Positions 13,261 to 19,818 of a stretch of DNA of 19,818 nt are shown here, in pieces; positions within the stretch are counted from its first letter, which is position 1; every line of letters begins with the position of its first letter. Origin of the DNA: Alphaproteobacteria bacterium. Lineage in GTDB: Bacteria; Pseudomonadota; Alphaproteobacteria; Rhizobiales; Aestuariivirgaceae. The position numbers and the translations under genes were made by a program. Under the pieces are notes generated by a model, which saw only the letters and a list, made by a program, of their open reading frames with translations, was not told the origin of the DNA and ran no database searches. The stretch spans positions 1-19,818 of the forward strand of contig JAJRRZ010000182.1 in assembly GCA_024279045.1 (NCBI GenBank), in the 5' to 3' direction.

Positions 13261-13664
13261 GCGCATTGACCACGTGAGTTTCCTCTGGCGATGAGGTCTT
13301 GGCAGGCCGGGACTGGAAGCTGGCGCAAGCGACGCTGTCAATGCGCGCCGTCCAGCAATGAATCCCGCATTGACCACGTGAGTTTTCTCTTACGATGAGG
13401 TCTTGGCGGGCCGGGGCTGGAAGCTGACGCAAGCGGTGCTGTCAATGCGCGCCGCCCGGAAATGAATCCCGCATTGACCACGTGAGTTTCCTCTCGCGAT
13501 GAGGTCTTGGCGGGCCGGGGCTGGAAGCTGACGCAAGCGGCGCTGTCAATGCGCGCCGCCCGGAAATGAATCCCGCATTGACTACGTGAGTTTCCTCTCG
13601 CGATGAGGTCTTGGCAAAAGCCGAGGCTGGAAGCTGGCGCAAGCGACGCTGTCAATGCGCGCCG
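13261..13664 (+). repeat. Family-1 tandem array: four units, 104-bp period
   Basis: The marker GCATTGAC occurs at 13263, 13367, 13471 and 13575, an exact 104-bp period. Each unit has about 90 bp from GCATTGACCACGTGAG to CGCTGTCAATGCGCGCCG. A 14-16 bp linker of the type CCCGGAAATGAATCCC follows units 1-3. The unit ends GCGCATTGAC and GTCAATGCGC are perfect inverted repeats. Units 2 and 3 differ at only about four positions, so the array is recently expanded or homogenised. As 104 is not a multiple of three, translated repeats in each frame are not proteins. The array spans almost the whole gap between dksA and the FliO-like gene, in the shared 3' flank of two convergent genes. Confidence 0.95.
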
Positions 13665-13677
13665 CCTGACGATCAAG

Positions 13678-14253
13678 TCAACCTCCACTCTTGTCGTAGC
13701 CGCCATCTTTTCCAGGTGGTGGCGGTGTGGATGGCGTGGCGACGGGGGGTTCCTGCCGCTGCGCTTTTGCTGGCGGTGGAGGCGGCTCTTTCGGCTCTGG
13801 CGTGGATTGTGCCGGTGCGGCTGCTGGCGCATGCCGGGGTGCCGCTTGTGGAGATACCGCTTGTGGCGCTGCCACTTGTGGCGATGCCATTTGTGGTGAT
13901 GCCACTTGTGGAGCAGGCGCTGGCGCCGGGCGGGGCGTTGGCGCGGGGGAAGCCGCCGGCGGCATTGCAGGCTCTGCGGCTGGTGGAAGTGTCGGCGCGC
14001 CCGTTGCGCTGTCAATGCCCGCCTCCACCAGAAAGCCGCTGTTGCCGCCCACCAGGCAGATCAGATGTTCCACGCCGTCGCGCCGCAGCAACACCAGCTC
14101 TGCGTTGCTAGAGATGGCGCGCCGTTCCACCACGCCGATTCTGCGTCCCTGTCCGCCTTGCCGCCGTCCCCATGTTCGCATCAGCAGCAGCAATGCCACT
14201 ACTGCCGCTGCCACGGCCAGCGCGGCGATGATCCAGGCTGTCATGTCTCCCAT
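13678..14253 (-). CDS. FliO-like single-pass membrane protein with Pro/Ala-rich tail (191 aa)
   Basis: The start at 14251-14253 (MGDMTAWIIAALAVAAAVVA) has GGGGG 5 bases upstream; the ATG at 14394 would add a non-conserved leader. One membrane helix (about 5-24) is followed by a compact domain reading RRIGVVERRAISSNAELVLL, RRDGVEHLICLVGG and NSGFLVEAGI, which matches the FliO-like beta domain of the flagellar export apparatus. The remaining 110 residues are Pro/Ala/Gln-rich and disordered, including pentapeptide units of the type VASPQ. No other flagellar gene is in the window, so a flagellar role is inferred from fold only. It is divergent from cckA. Confidence 0.65.
   Translation of the reverse strand: MGDMTAWIIAALAVAAAVVALLLLMRTWGRRQGGQGRRIGVVERRAISSNAELVLLRRDGVEHLICLVGGNSGFLVEAGIDSATGAPTLPPAAEPAMPPAASPAPTPRPAPAPAPQVASPQMASPQVAAPQAVSPQAAPRHAPAAAPAQSTPEPKEPPPPPAKAQRQEPPVATPSTPPPPGKDGGYDKSGG
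13841..13915. repeat. In-frame 15-bp minisatellite (five units) in the FliO-like gene
   Basis: Five consecutive 15-base units on the plus strand, of the type GCCACTTGTGGCGAT, at 13841, 13856, 13871, 13886 and 13901. On the coding (minus) strand they encode pentapeptides such as VASPQ and MASPQ. Because the unit is a multiple of three, gain or loss of units changes the tail length without breaking the frame. Confidence 0.85.
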
Positions 14254-14479
14254 GATGTCCCCCGTCAGCGGTTCCCCCGTTGGCGCTCTGGCTGGCGCAC
14301 CGACCACATGGTAGGCGAGTTTCACTCTGGTTGCAAAGTGCCGCGCCGGGATGTCGCGGGAAATGCGCATGCCAGTCCGGGGCAAGCGCCGCAACAGACG
14401 CTATACTGCATCTGATTCGCTCCGGTGGGGCGCACTCCCCGTGCCGGGCAACAGGCAAGACCGTTCGGGAAACGCATAG

Positions 14480-17137
14480 ATGGTGCGGAGCCTCTCCATG
14501 ATTTGGCGTGAGCGCTATCCGCGCGGGGTTGGCGGGTGCCGCCGCCGCCGCGCGCTGGCCCTGTTGCTGGCTGCCAGCGCCATGCTCAGCACCATCTTCG
14601 GTTTGCTGGTGCTCGGTGGCGCCATGCCGGCATTCACCCGCCATGAAAGTGCTCTCATCCTGTTGCTGGTGGCGGTGGTGCTGGCGTTGCTGGCTTTCGG
14701 CATTTTTACCGGCCAAGTGCGTTTCTTCGGTGCTGATGACGCCGCCATGCTGGCCGACGGCTGGGAGGCTATGCCCGCCGCCTCCATCATCGTGCGGCGC
14801 AATGGCCGCCCACTCATGGCCAATGCCGCCTATCACGATCTGCTGAATCGCTTCGGTCATGGCCGGGTGGTGCCGGTAGAGCATCTGTTCGCCAGCCGTC
14901 CCGAAGCCGCCGCGCGCATCTATCGCATGCAGCAGCACCTGCGTGATGGTGCGCCGGTCAGCGAGGTGATACGCCTCGCGCCAGTCGCCACCAGCGCGGG
15001 GCGAGCCGCCGATCACGCTCGGGACAAGGCGTGGTGGTTTCGCATAACCGTGCGTCTGTTCGAGTGCGAGGGGCGCCTCTGCGAGCTGTGGCAGGTGGAG
15101 GACGAAACCGCCCGCCACGCCGAGCAGGAGCAATTGCTGGAGCGGCTCTGGCACAGTGCCGCGGAATTGCAGGATCTGCCTGTCGGCATCATCATCGCCG
15201 ACGGCGATGGCCAGGTGCGCTACCTGAACGCCACTCTGGCCGATTGGGCAGGCCGTGCCGCCGTTTTGTCCGGTGAACAGGCCGAGGATGAGGGGGGTGC
15301 CGGGCAGGCCATGCAGGATTTCTTCCCGGCTGGCGAAGCGGTGTCTGGCGAGGGCAGGAGGCCCCGCTTGCAGGACATTCTGCCGGAAGAGCTGGTGCGG
15401 CGGCTCTCTGCCGTGCACGCGGCGCCGGGCGGCGTCAGCCTTGTCGAACAGACCGCTACCCTGCGCGATGCCAGCGGGCAGCCGCGCCTGGTGCGCGTGC
15501 TGCATCAGGCGCAGTTCGATGCCGCGGGCCGTCTGGAGCTGACCCGCACCGTCGTGTTGCCACATGAAGAAGCCACCACCGCCAGCACCACCAGCCTGGA
15601 ACAGTTCATCGCCAGCGTGCCCATCGGTGTTGCCCGGGTTGATGGCGAGGGCCGCATCACCTTTGTCAATGCGGCGCTGGCCCACACCACGCCCGATTGT
15701 GCCCGCCTTGGCCAGCCAGCCAGCGATCTCGTCGCCGCACAGGACAGGCACAGGTTTCTTGCCGCGCTGAAAGCCGTGGACGAAGGCAGCCGCGACCGGG
15801 TGCAGCTCGATGTCTATCTGCAACAACCCGAAAGCACCCGCGCGCAGATCAGCATCGCCGCTGCGCCGGGTGGCGGGGCGCTGGTGTTCGTCATCGACAC
15901 CACCCTGAAGCAGACCCTGATGGAGCAGATAGAGCACGGCCAGATCATGCAGCAGATCGGCATGATGGCCAGCCAATTGGCGCACGACTTCAACAACCTG
16001 CTCACCCCCATCATGGGTTCCGCCGACATCCTGTTGCAGCGCATGCGCGTTACCGACCCCAACTACGAACTGGTCAACAATATCAAAAGCCGCTCATGGG
16101 ATGCCGCGCGCATTGTCGAGCAATTGCTGGCCTTTGCCCGCCGCCAGACCATGCAGCCCGAGGTCATCGCCATCAACGACTGGCTTATGCGCGAAACACG
16201 CCTGCTGCGCACCATGCTGAAGAGTCGCGACGTGGAGTTGTGTACCGACTACGGCAGCGGCATCTGGCCCATCAAGGCCGACCCGCGCAAGCTGGGGCGC
16301 GTCATCGTCAACCTGGTGCGCAATGCCGAAGACGCCATGGAAGGCGGCGGGCGCATCACCATCCGCACCCGCAATATGCCGCAGCACGAGATCGATGGTG
16401 AGCTGGCCGAAGTGCTGGCGGTGGGCGATTATGTGCTCATCGAAGTGTCCGACACCGGCCCCGGCATTCCCGAGGACATCCGTGAAAAGATCTTCGACCC
16501 CTTCTTCACCACCAAGCCCATGGGTAAGGGCACCGGGTTGGGGCTGGCCACTGTCTATGGTATCGTCAAGCAGTCCGGTGGTTATGTGTTCTGCGACAGC
16601 GCGCTGGGGCAGGGGGCCACCTTCCGCATCTATCTGCCGCGTCATGTGGAAACCGAGGAAGAGCGCCGCCAACGCCAGCAGGAGGCCGAAGCACGACAGC
16701 GCCGCAAGCGTCAGGATCTCACCGGCAGCGGCGTCATCCTGCTGGCCGAGGACGAGGACACCGTGCGCGACTTTGCCGTGCAGGCGCTGAAGATGCGCGG
16801 TTATACCGTGCTTGCCGCGGCCAGCGCCGAGCTGGCGCTGGACATCATGGAAGAGCGCCTGGCCACCGGCGCCATGGTGGATGCGATCGTTTCCGATGTC
16901 GTCATGCCCGGCATGGATGGCCCCACCATGGTCGGCAAACTGCGCGAGATGGGTGTTGACGCGCCGGTGGTATTCATGTCCGGCCACGCCGAGGATGCCT
17001 TTGCCCAGAACCTCGACAAGGAGCTGTCTTTCGTCTTCCTCGCCAAGCCTTTCGACCTGCGCACCATTGCCGAAGCCGTGAAGGAAGCCCTGGCAGGCGG
17101 TGGCGCGCGCCGCGGCGGATCGGATGCGGACGCATGA
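14480..17137 (+). CDS. cckA: CckA-type hybrid sensor histidine kinase (885 aa)
   Basis: Membrane-bound kinase that in this class feeds phosphate through ChpT to CtrA to control the cell cycle. Two membrane helices (about 25-47 and 58-77) are followed by PAS-like sensor regions (about 92-215, 230-360 and 370-480). HisKA has the phosphorylated H502 in SQLAHDFNNLLTP. The ATPase domain has N615 (NLVRNAED), D658 (DTGPG) and G682 (GKGTGLGLA). The receiver has E757-D758, the acceptor D806 in SDVVMPGMDG and K856. GGGAA precedes the start; a second ATG at 14498 with GGAG upstream is possible. It is clearly longer than the Caulobacter protein. TATACT at 14402-14407 is a candidate -10 box. Confidence 0.93.
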   Translation: MVRSLSMIWRERYPRGVGGCRRRRALALLLAASAMLSTIFGLLVLGGAMPAFTRHESALILLLVAVVLALLAFGIFTGQVRFFGADDAAMLADGWEAMPAASIIVRRNGRPLMANAAYHDLLNRFGHGRVVPVEHLFASRPEAAARIYRMQQHLRDGAPVSEVIRLAPVATSAGRAADHARDKAWWFRITVRLFECEGRLCELWQVEDETARHAEQEQLLERLWHSAAELQDLPVGIIIADGDGQVRYLNATLADWAGRAAVLSGEQAEDEGGAGQAMQDFFPAGEAVSGEGRRPRLQDILPEELVRRLSAVHAAPGGVSLVEQTATLRDASGQPRLVRVLHQAQFDAAGRLELTRTVVLPHEEATTASTTSLEQFIASVPIGVARVDGEGRITFVNAALAHTTPDCARLGQPASDLVAAQDRHRFLAALKAVDEGSRDRVQLDVYLQQPESTRAQISIAAAPGGGALVFVIDTTLKQTLMEQIEHGQIMQQIGMMASQLAHDFNNLLTPIMGSADILLQRMRVTDPNYELVNNIKSRSWDAARIVEQLLAFARRQTMQPEVIAINDWLMRETRLLRTMLKSRDVELCTDYGSGIWPIKADPRKLGRVIVNLVRNAEDAMEGGGRITIRTRNMPQHEIDGELAEVLAVGDYVLIEVSDTGPGIPEDIREKIFDPFFTTKPMGKGTGLGLATVYGIVKQSGGYVFCDSALGQGATFRIYLPRHVETEEERRQRQQEAEARQRRKRQDLTGSGVILLAEDEDTVRDFAVQALKMRGYTVLAAASAELALDIMEERLATGAMVDAIVSDVVMPGMDGPTMVGKLREMGVDAPVVFMSGHAEDAFAQNLDKELSFVFLAKPFDLRTIAEAVKEALAGGGARRGGSDADA

Positions 17138-17319
17138 GAGGCGGCGTGGGACGCAAGAGACGCGATAGTCAAGCGGGGAACCTGATATCAATGATTGCGT
17201 AAACTTGAGTAGTGCTATTTACAGTTGATTTAGATTCTCCCCCTATGGTAACCAAGTGAACAAGACGATTCGGGGCGCCGGGCTGTTTCAAGACAGTCAT
17301 CCGGCAACTGAGCAGGGTG

Positions 17320-17345
17320 AGGCAGGGTCTGCCTGTGTTTTTTTT
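17320..17345 (+). terminator. Intrinsic terminator inside the leader of the TolC-like gene
   Basis: AGGCAG (17320-17325) pairs with CTGCCT (17329-17334), 3-base loop, followed by GTG and eight Ts (17338-17345). It lies 183 bp past cckA and only 64 bp before the next ATG. It may end cckA or a short upstream transcript; see findings. TATAAA (17361-17366) just after it may be the -10 box of the TolC-like gene. Confidence 0.7.
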
Positions 17346-17408
17346 GGCTGGCAATGCAACTATAAAGAGATAGACCATCAAAGACACTGAAAGGTTGAGG
17401 GGATGATC

Positions 17409-18899
17409 ATGCGGAACAAGAAGCTCATGGCAGCGGCGCTGGCGGTAGCCCTTTCCGGCTGCGCGGTCAATCCGCAAGCGCTCACCACCGACGAGATGGT
17501 ATCCTTTGCCGATGCCAACCTCAGCGCCCTGGCGGCGGATCAGGAGCCGGTCAGCGGCCCCATCTCGCTGTATGAGGCCATGGCGCGGGCGCTGAAATAC
17601 AACCTGGACTTCCGCGTTGAGCGCATGAAACAGGCGCTGGCCATGGGCGATGCCGAGCTGAAGAGCTGGAACATGCTGCCCTCGCTGGTTGCCAAGGCCG
17701 GCTATTCGGGCCGCTCCAACGAGCCGGGCGGGCGCTCCGAATCGCTGCTCACCGGCGTGCAGTCGCTGCAGCCATCCAAATCCACCGAAAAGAACATGTT
17801 CACCGCCAACCTGGAGTTTTCCTGGGACATTCTGGACTTCGGCCTGTCCTATGTGCGGGCGAAGCAGGCGGCGGACAGGGTGCTCATCGCCCAGGAGCGC
17901 ACCCGCAAGGTGATCAACCGCATCATCGAGGATGTGCGTTCCAGCTTCTGGCGCGCGGCCAGCGCCCAGCGACTGAACACCGCCATGAACCGTCTGCGCC
18001 AGCGCGTCGCGCGGGCCTTGCGCAACGCCCGCCGCCAGGCCCGCTCCGGTCAGACCGAGCCGCTCGCCGCACTCACCTACGAGCGCGAACTGCTCAGCAT
18101 CAAGCGCCAGCTTTCCGAATTGCAGCGCGACTTGCGCAGCACCCGGGTACAGCTGGCCCTGCTGATGAATCTGGCCCCCGGCCAGCACTATACCCTGGCC
18201 ATTCCGCGCCACCGCCCGGCAGACCTGAACCTGAAATGGAACCCCGAGCGCATGATCGCTATGGCCCTGCGCAACCGGCCCGAGCTGCGCGAGGTGGCCT
18301 ATCAGCAGCGCATCAATGCAAAGGAGGTGGACGCCGCCCTGCTGGAGCTGCTGCCGGGCATTCGCCTCTATGCCGGGCCGAACTGGGATTCCAACAAGTA
18401 TCTCTACAACAACGACTGGGTTTCCTGGGGTGCGCGCGCCTCGTGGAACCTGATGCACGTGTTCCGTTATCCGGCCCGCAAGCGCCAGATCAACGCAAGG
18501 GAGGACGTGCTGAAGGCCCAAGCGCAGGCATTGGCCATGGCCATCATGGCGCAGGTGCATATTGCCCGCGTGCGTTATCTCTATCAGCGCCACGTGTTCA
18601 GCGCCGCGCGGGAATATTTCGATGTCCAGCGCCGCATTCTCGGTAAGGTCCGCGCCGCCACCATGCAGGACGCGGCCAGTGAGCAGAGCCTCATCCGCGA
18701 GCAGATGAACACCGTGCTGGCGGCGGTGAAATACGACGTCGCCTATGCCGACCTGCAGAACGCCATCGCCAGCGTCTATGCCTCGCTGGGGCTGGATCCC
18801 TACGACGGCCCGGTCTCCACCGACATGAGCGTGAAGGCGCTGGCCGCGGCCCTGAAGCGCGCCTGGCGCAAGCCGTTGCGCCTGGCGCGGGCGAAATAG
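17409..18899 (+). CDS. TolC-family outer-membrane lipoprotein (496 aa)
   Basis: Outer-membrane channel component of a tripartite efflux or type I secretion system. The start at 17409 is chosen over 17403 because GAGGGG is 6 bases away from 17409 and directly abuts 17403. The signal peptide ends in a lipobox: MRNKKLMAAALAVALSGC, lipidated C18. The mature protein has the two pseudo-repeats of long alpha-hairpins typical of the OMF family: SLYEAMARALKYNLDFRVER near residue 60, then LEFSWDILDFGLSYVRAKQA, and in the second half MIAMALRNRPELREVAYQQR and WNLMHVFRYPARKRQ. No adaptor or transporter gene is nearby, so its partner must lie elsewhere. Confidence 0.85.
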   Translation: MRNKKLMAAALAVALSGCAVNPQALTTDEMVSFADANLSALAADQEPVSGPISLYEAMARALKYNLDFRVERMKQALAMGDAELKSWNMLPSLVAKAGYSGRSNEPGGRSESLLTGVQSLQPSKSTEKNMFTANLEFSWDILDFGLSYVRAKQAADRVLIAQERTRKVINRIIEDVRSSFWRAASAQRLNTAMNRLRQRVARALRNARRQARSGQTEPLAALTYERELLSIKRQLSELQRDLRSTRVQLALLMNLAPGQHYTLAIPRHRPADLNLKWNPERMIAMALRNRPELREVAYQQRINAKEVDAALLELLPGIRLYAGPNWDSNKYLYNNDWVSWGARASWNLMHVFRYPARKRQINAREDVLKAQAQALAMAIMAQVHIARVRYLYQRHVFSAAREYFDVQRRILGKVRAATMQDAASEQSLIREQMNTVLAAVKYDVAYADLQNAIASVYASLGLDPYDGPVSTDMSVKALAAALKRAWRKPLRLARAK

Positions 18900-19011
18900 C
18901 GCGCCGATGGCATCATTCCTTCGGCAGGGCAGGGGGGCAGCTTCCCATCGATGACAGGCTGAAGAACACGACAGGAGGCAGTCGAACAGATACGGCAGGA
19001 GATGCGAACAG

Positions 19012-19121
19012 GGGCCGGGTTTGACCCGCTTGACCTGGCCCTTGCGAGCCGGACACATGCTCATCTCTCCCCACCAGGCGGCTACAGGCGGCAACCTTGG
19101 CCCCCGGCATGTGTCCGGCTC
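19012..19121. other. Candidate structured RNA with a long inverted repeat
   Basis: GAGCCGGACACATGC (19046-19060) and GCATGTGTCCGGCTC (19107-19121) are perfect 15-bp inverted copies with a 46-base loop. Just before it, GGGCC (19012-19016) pairs with GGCCC (19037-19041) around GGG/CCC. No coding frame is supported here. The plus-strand reading continues into the terminator at 19156, so it could be the 3' region of the TolC-like mRNA or a separate small RNA. The surrounding non-coding stretch is 18900-19680. Confidence 0.5.
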
Positions 19122-19155
19122 ACCCATTCCCACACCCACGGGCACCCCCGATAGT

Positions 19156-19187
19156 CCCGCCACCCCGTTGGCGGGGCCTTCTCTTTT
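19156..19187 (+). terminator. Intrinsic terminator downstream of the TolC-like gene
   Basis: CCCGCCA (19156-19162) pairs with TGGCGGG (19169-19175), 6-base loop, followed by GCCTTCTCTTTT. It closes the region that holds the 19046-19121 inverted repeat. Confidence 0.65.
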
Positions 19188-19252
19188 GCAGAAAAAAGTG
19201 CCGTAAAGGGGGGTAGTGCATTGATGGATCAAAGAAGCCCTTCCCCTTTTTC

Positions 19253-19347
19253 GACATTGCCAGCCTGACCCGGCAATACAGGGCAGTGAGTGCATGTGGC
19301 TACCACTCTGGATACCCAGTTCAAACCTGGCAATACACGCAAACAGA
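19253..19347 (+). repeat. Family-2 repeat core, degraded third copy
   Basis: The core aligns with 8521-8615: GACATTGCCAGCCTGACCCG, then GGCAATACAGGG, a gap, CCACTCTGGAT, CAGTTCAAACCTGGCAATAC and AAACAG. The hairpins are mutated and I do not see the 18-base inverted ends. The rest of 19348-19582 shows nothing I can assign. Confidence 0.5.
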
Positions 19348-19582
19348 CATCGCCACTTGTTGCGGGGGGGAGGAGGCGAACCCTATCCTGAACGTTTCCC
19401 TGCCTGGACAAACAAGGAAGAAAGAACAATCACCAGAGCTTTCAGGTATAGCTTTGGCCACCCGCCTGCACGGGGCCTGGCAGTTCAAGCCGTGCAGCAA
19501 GGCCGCGTTGCGCCAGCATGGGCATGCCGCGCGGTTTGTTCACATGATATCCACATACTTGCAAAAAGTTCCATTTTTGCCC

Positions 19583-19617
19583 TTGATGTCCGCCGCAATA
19601 TGGAACATTATACGAAT
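19583..19617 (+). promoter_or_regulatory. Probable recA promoter overlapping a near-consensus SOS box
   Basis: TTGATG (19583-19588) and CATTAT (19606-19611) are 17 bases apart. GAAC-N7-GAAT at 19603-19617 overlaps the -10 box and differs by one base from the direct repeat GAAC-N7-GAAC (complement of GTTC-N7-GTTC) used by alphaproteobacterial LexA. Its place 64 bp before the recA ATG supports the reading. Confidence 0.5.
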
Positions 19618-19680
19618 ACGGAATCGATCGGGCAGGGCTGGGCAAGCAGCCGCCTGTTGAGCTAAGAGAGGAGCGGGAAA

Positions 19681-19818
19681 ATGTCTCAGGCAAAGCTGAA
19701 ACTGGTGGAAGGCAAAGAGACCGGCATGGACAAGCAAAAGGCGTTGCAGGCGGCGCTCAGCCAGATCGAGCGGGCCTTCGGCAAGGGCTCGGTGATGAAG
19801 CTGGGCGACAACAAGGCC
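19681..19818 (+). CDS. recA: Recombinase RecA, N-terminal 46 residues (cut by window end)
   Basis: The frame opens at 19681 after a strong AGAGGAG site and stays open to the window end. The translation ends with KALQAALSQIERAFGKGSVM followed by KLGDNKA, the hallmark N-terminal helix and first strand of bacterial RecA. The first 16 residues (MSQAKLKLVEGKETGM) are the variable leader. The ATP-binding core lies outside the window. The LexA-like site upstream fits SOS control. Confidence 0.95.
   Translation, partial: MSQAKLKLVEGKETGMDKQKALQAALSQIERAFGKGSVMKLGDNKA

Noticed and set aside
13261..13664. CRISPR array
   Set aside because: The repeated unit is about 90 bp and the 'spacers' are 14-16 bp and nearly identical to each other; no cas genes are near.
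13338..14015. Protein made of repeated ALTAPLASASS-type peptides over the array
   Set aside because: The period of 104 bp shifts the frame in every unit, and the peptide arises only from translating the non-coding repeat.
14254..14479. CtrA-binding site upstream of cckA
   Set aside because: No TTAA-N7-TTAA or close variant is present in the gap.
14108..15985. Long minus-strand open frame (625 codons) opposite cckA
   Set aside because: The plus strand encodes continuous kinase domains; the opposing frame has no recognisable motif and crosses the intergenic region.
17169..19295. Long minus-strand open frame (708 codons) opposite the TolC-like gene
   Set aside because: Its composition is that of a GC-rich shadow frame; the plus strand carries a lipobox, OMF motifs and a ribosome site.

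Overview
The window looks like chromosomal DNA from a GC-rich alphaproteobacterium. The evidence is an F0-only ATP synthase cluster with separate b' and b subunits, a circularly permuted two-piece tmRNA gene encoding the tag ANDNYAPVAVAA, a DksA with a degraded zinc site, a CckA-type hybrid kinase, and recA a few kilobases beyond cckA. The order cannot be fixed from the sequence alone. All functional calls come from reading motifs; no database search was run.

Layout. 1-50 is the start of a minus-strand reading frame cut by the window edge, probably an IS5-type transposase. 51-436 holds two repeat elements and no gene. 437-694 (-) is a small conserved hypothetical protein. 887-3653 (+) is the F0 block atpI-atpB-atpE-atpF'-atpF, closed by a near-perfect intrinsic terminator. 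3928-5378 (-) has thyA and a DUF2853-like gene, separated by a pair of tandem repeats. 5617-6120 (+) is a YbhB-type PEBP protein with its own terminator. 6209-6864 (-) is a hicA-hicB toxin-antitoxin pair. 6999-8018 (-) is a voltage-sensor-like potassium channel with an H1-like basic tail and a zinc ribbon. About 8084-8418 (+) is the permuted ssrA gene. 8448-8673 is a second-family repeat. hspQ (-) and recO (+) are divergent. 10132-12596 (-) is an operon-like run of a P-loop ATPase, metA and a SixA-like phosphatase, divergent from dksA (+). A four-unit 104-bp tandem array fills 13261-13664. A FliO-like protein (-) is divergent from cckA (+). A TolC-like lipoprotein (+) follows, then about 780 bp of non-coding DNA with a structured-RNA candidate, and the first 46 codons of recA.

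Most genes are housekeeping: energy coupling (F0), dTMP and methionine synthesis, ribosome rescue (tmRNA), stringent-response transcription control (DksA), cell-cycle phosphorelay (CckA) and recombination (RecO, RecA). The less explained material is mainly non-coding. There are two families of short inverted-ended repeats: family 1 has seven copies, six of them in tandem clusters with a 102-104 bp period, and family 2 has three copies built around GC-rich hairpins. There are also a hairpin cluster plus terminator downstream of the TolC-like gene and a terminator inside the leader of that gene. The unusual protein-level points are the three-part architecture of the channel, a glutamate in MetA that predicts acetyl-CoA use, and the ATPase coupled to metA.
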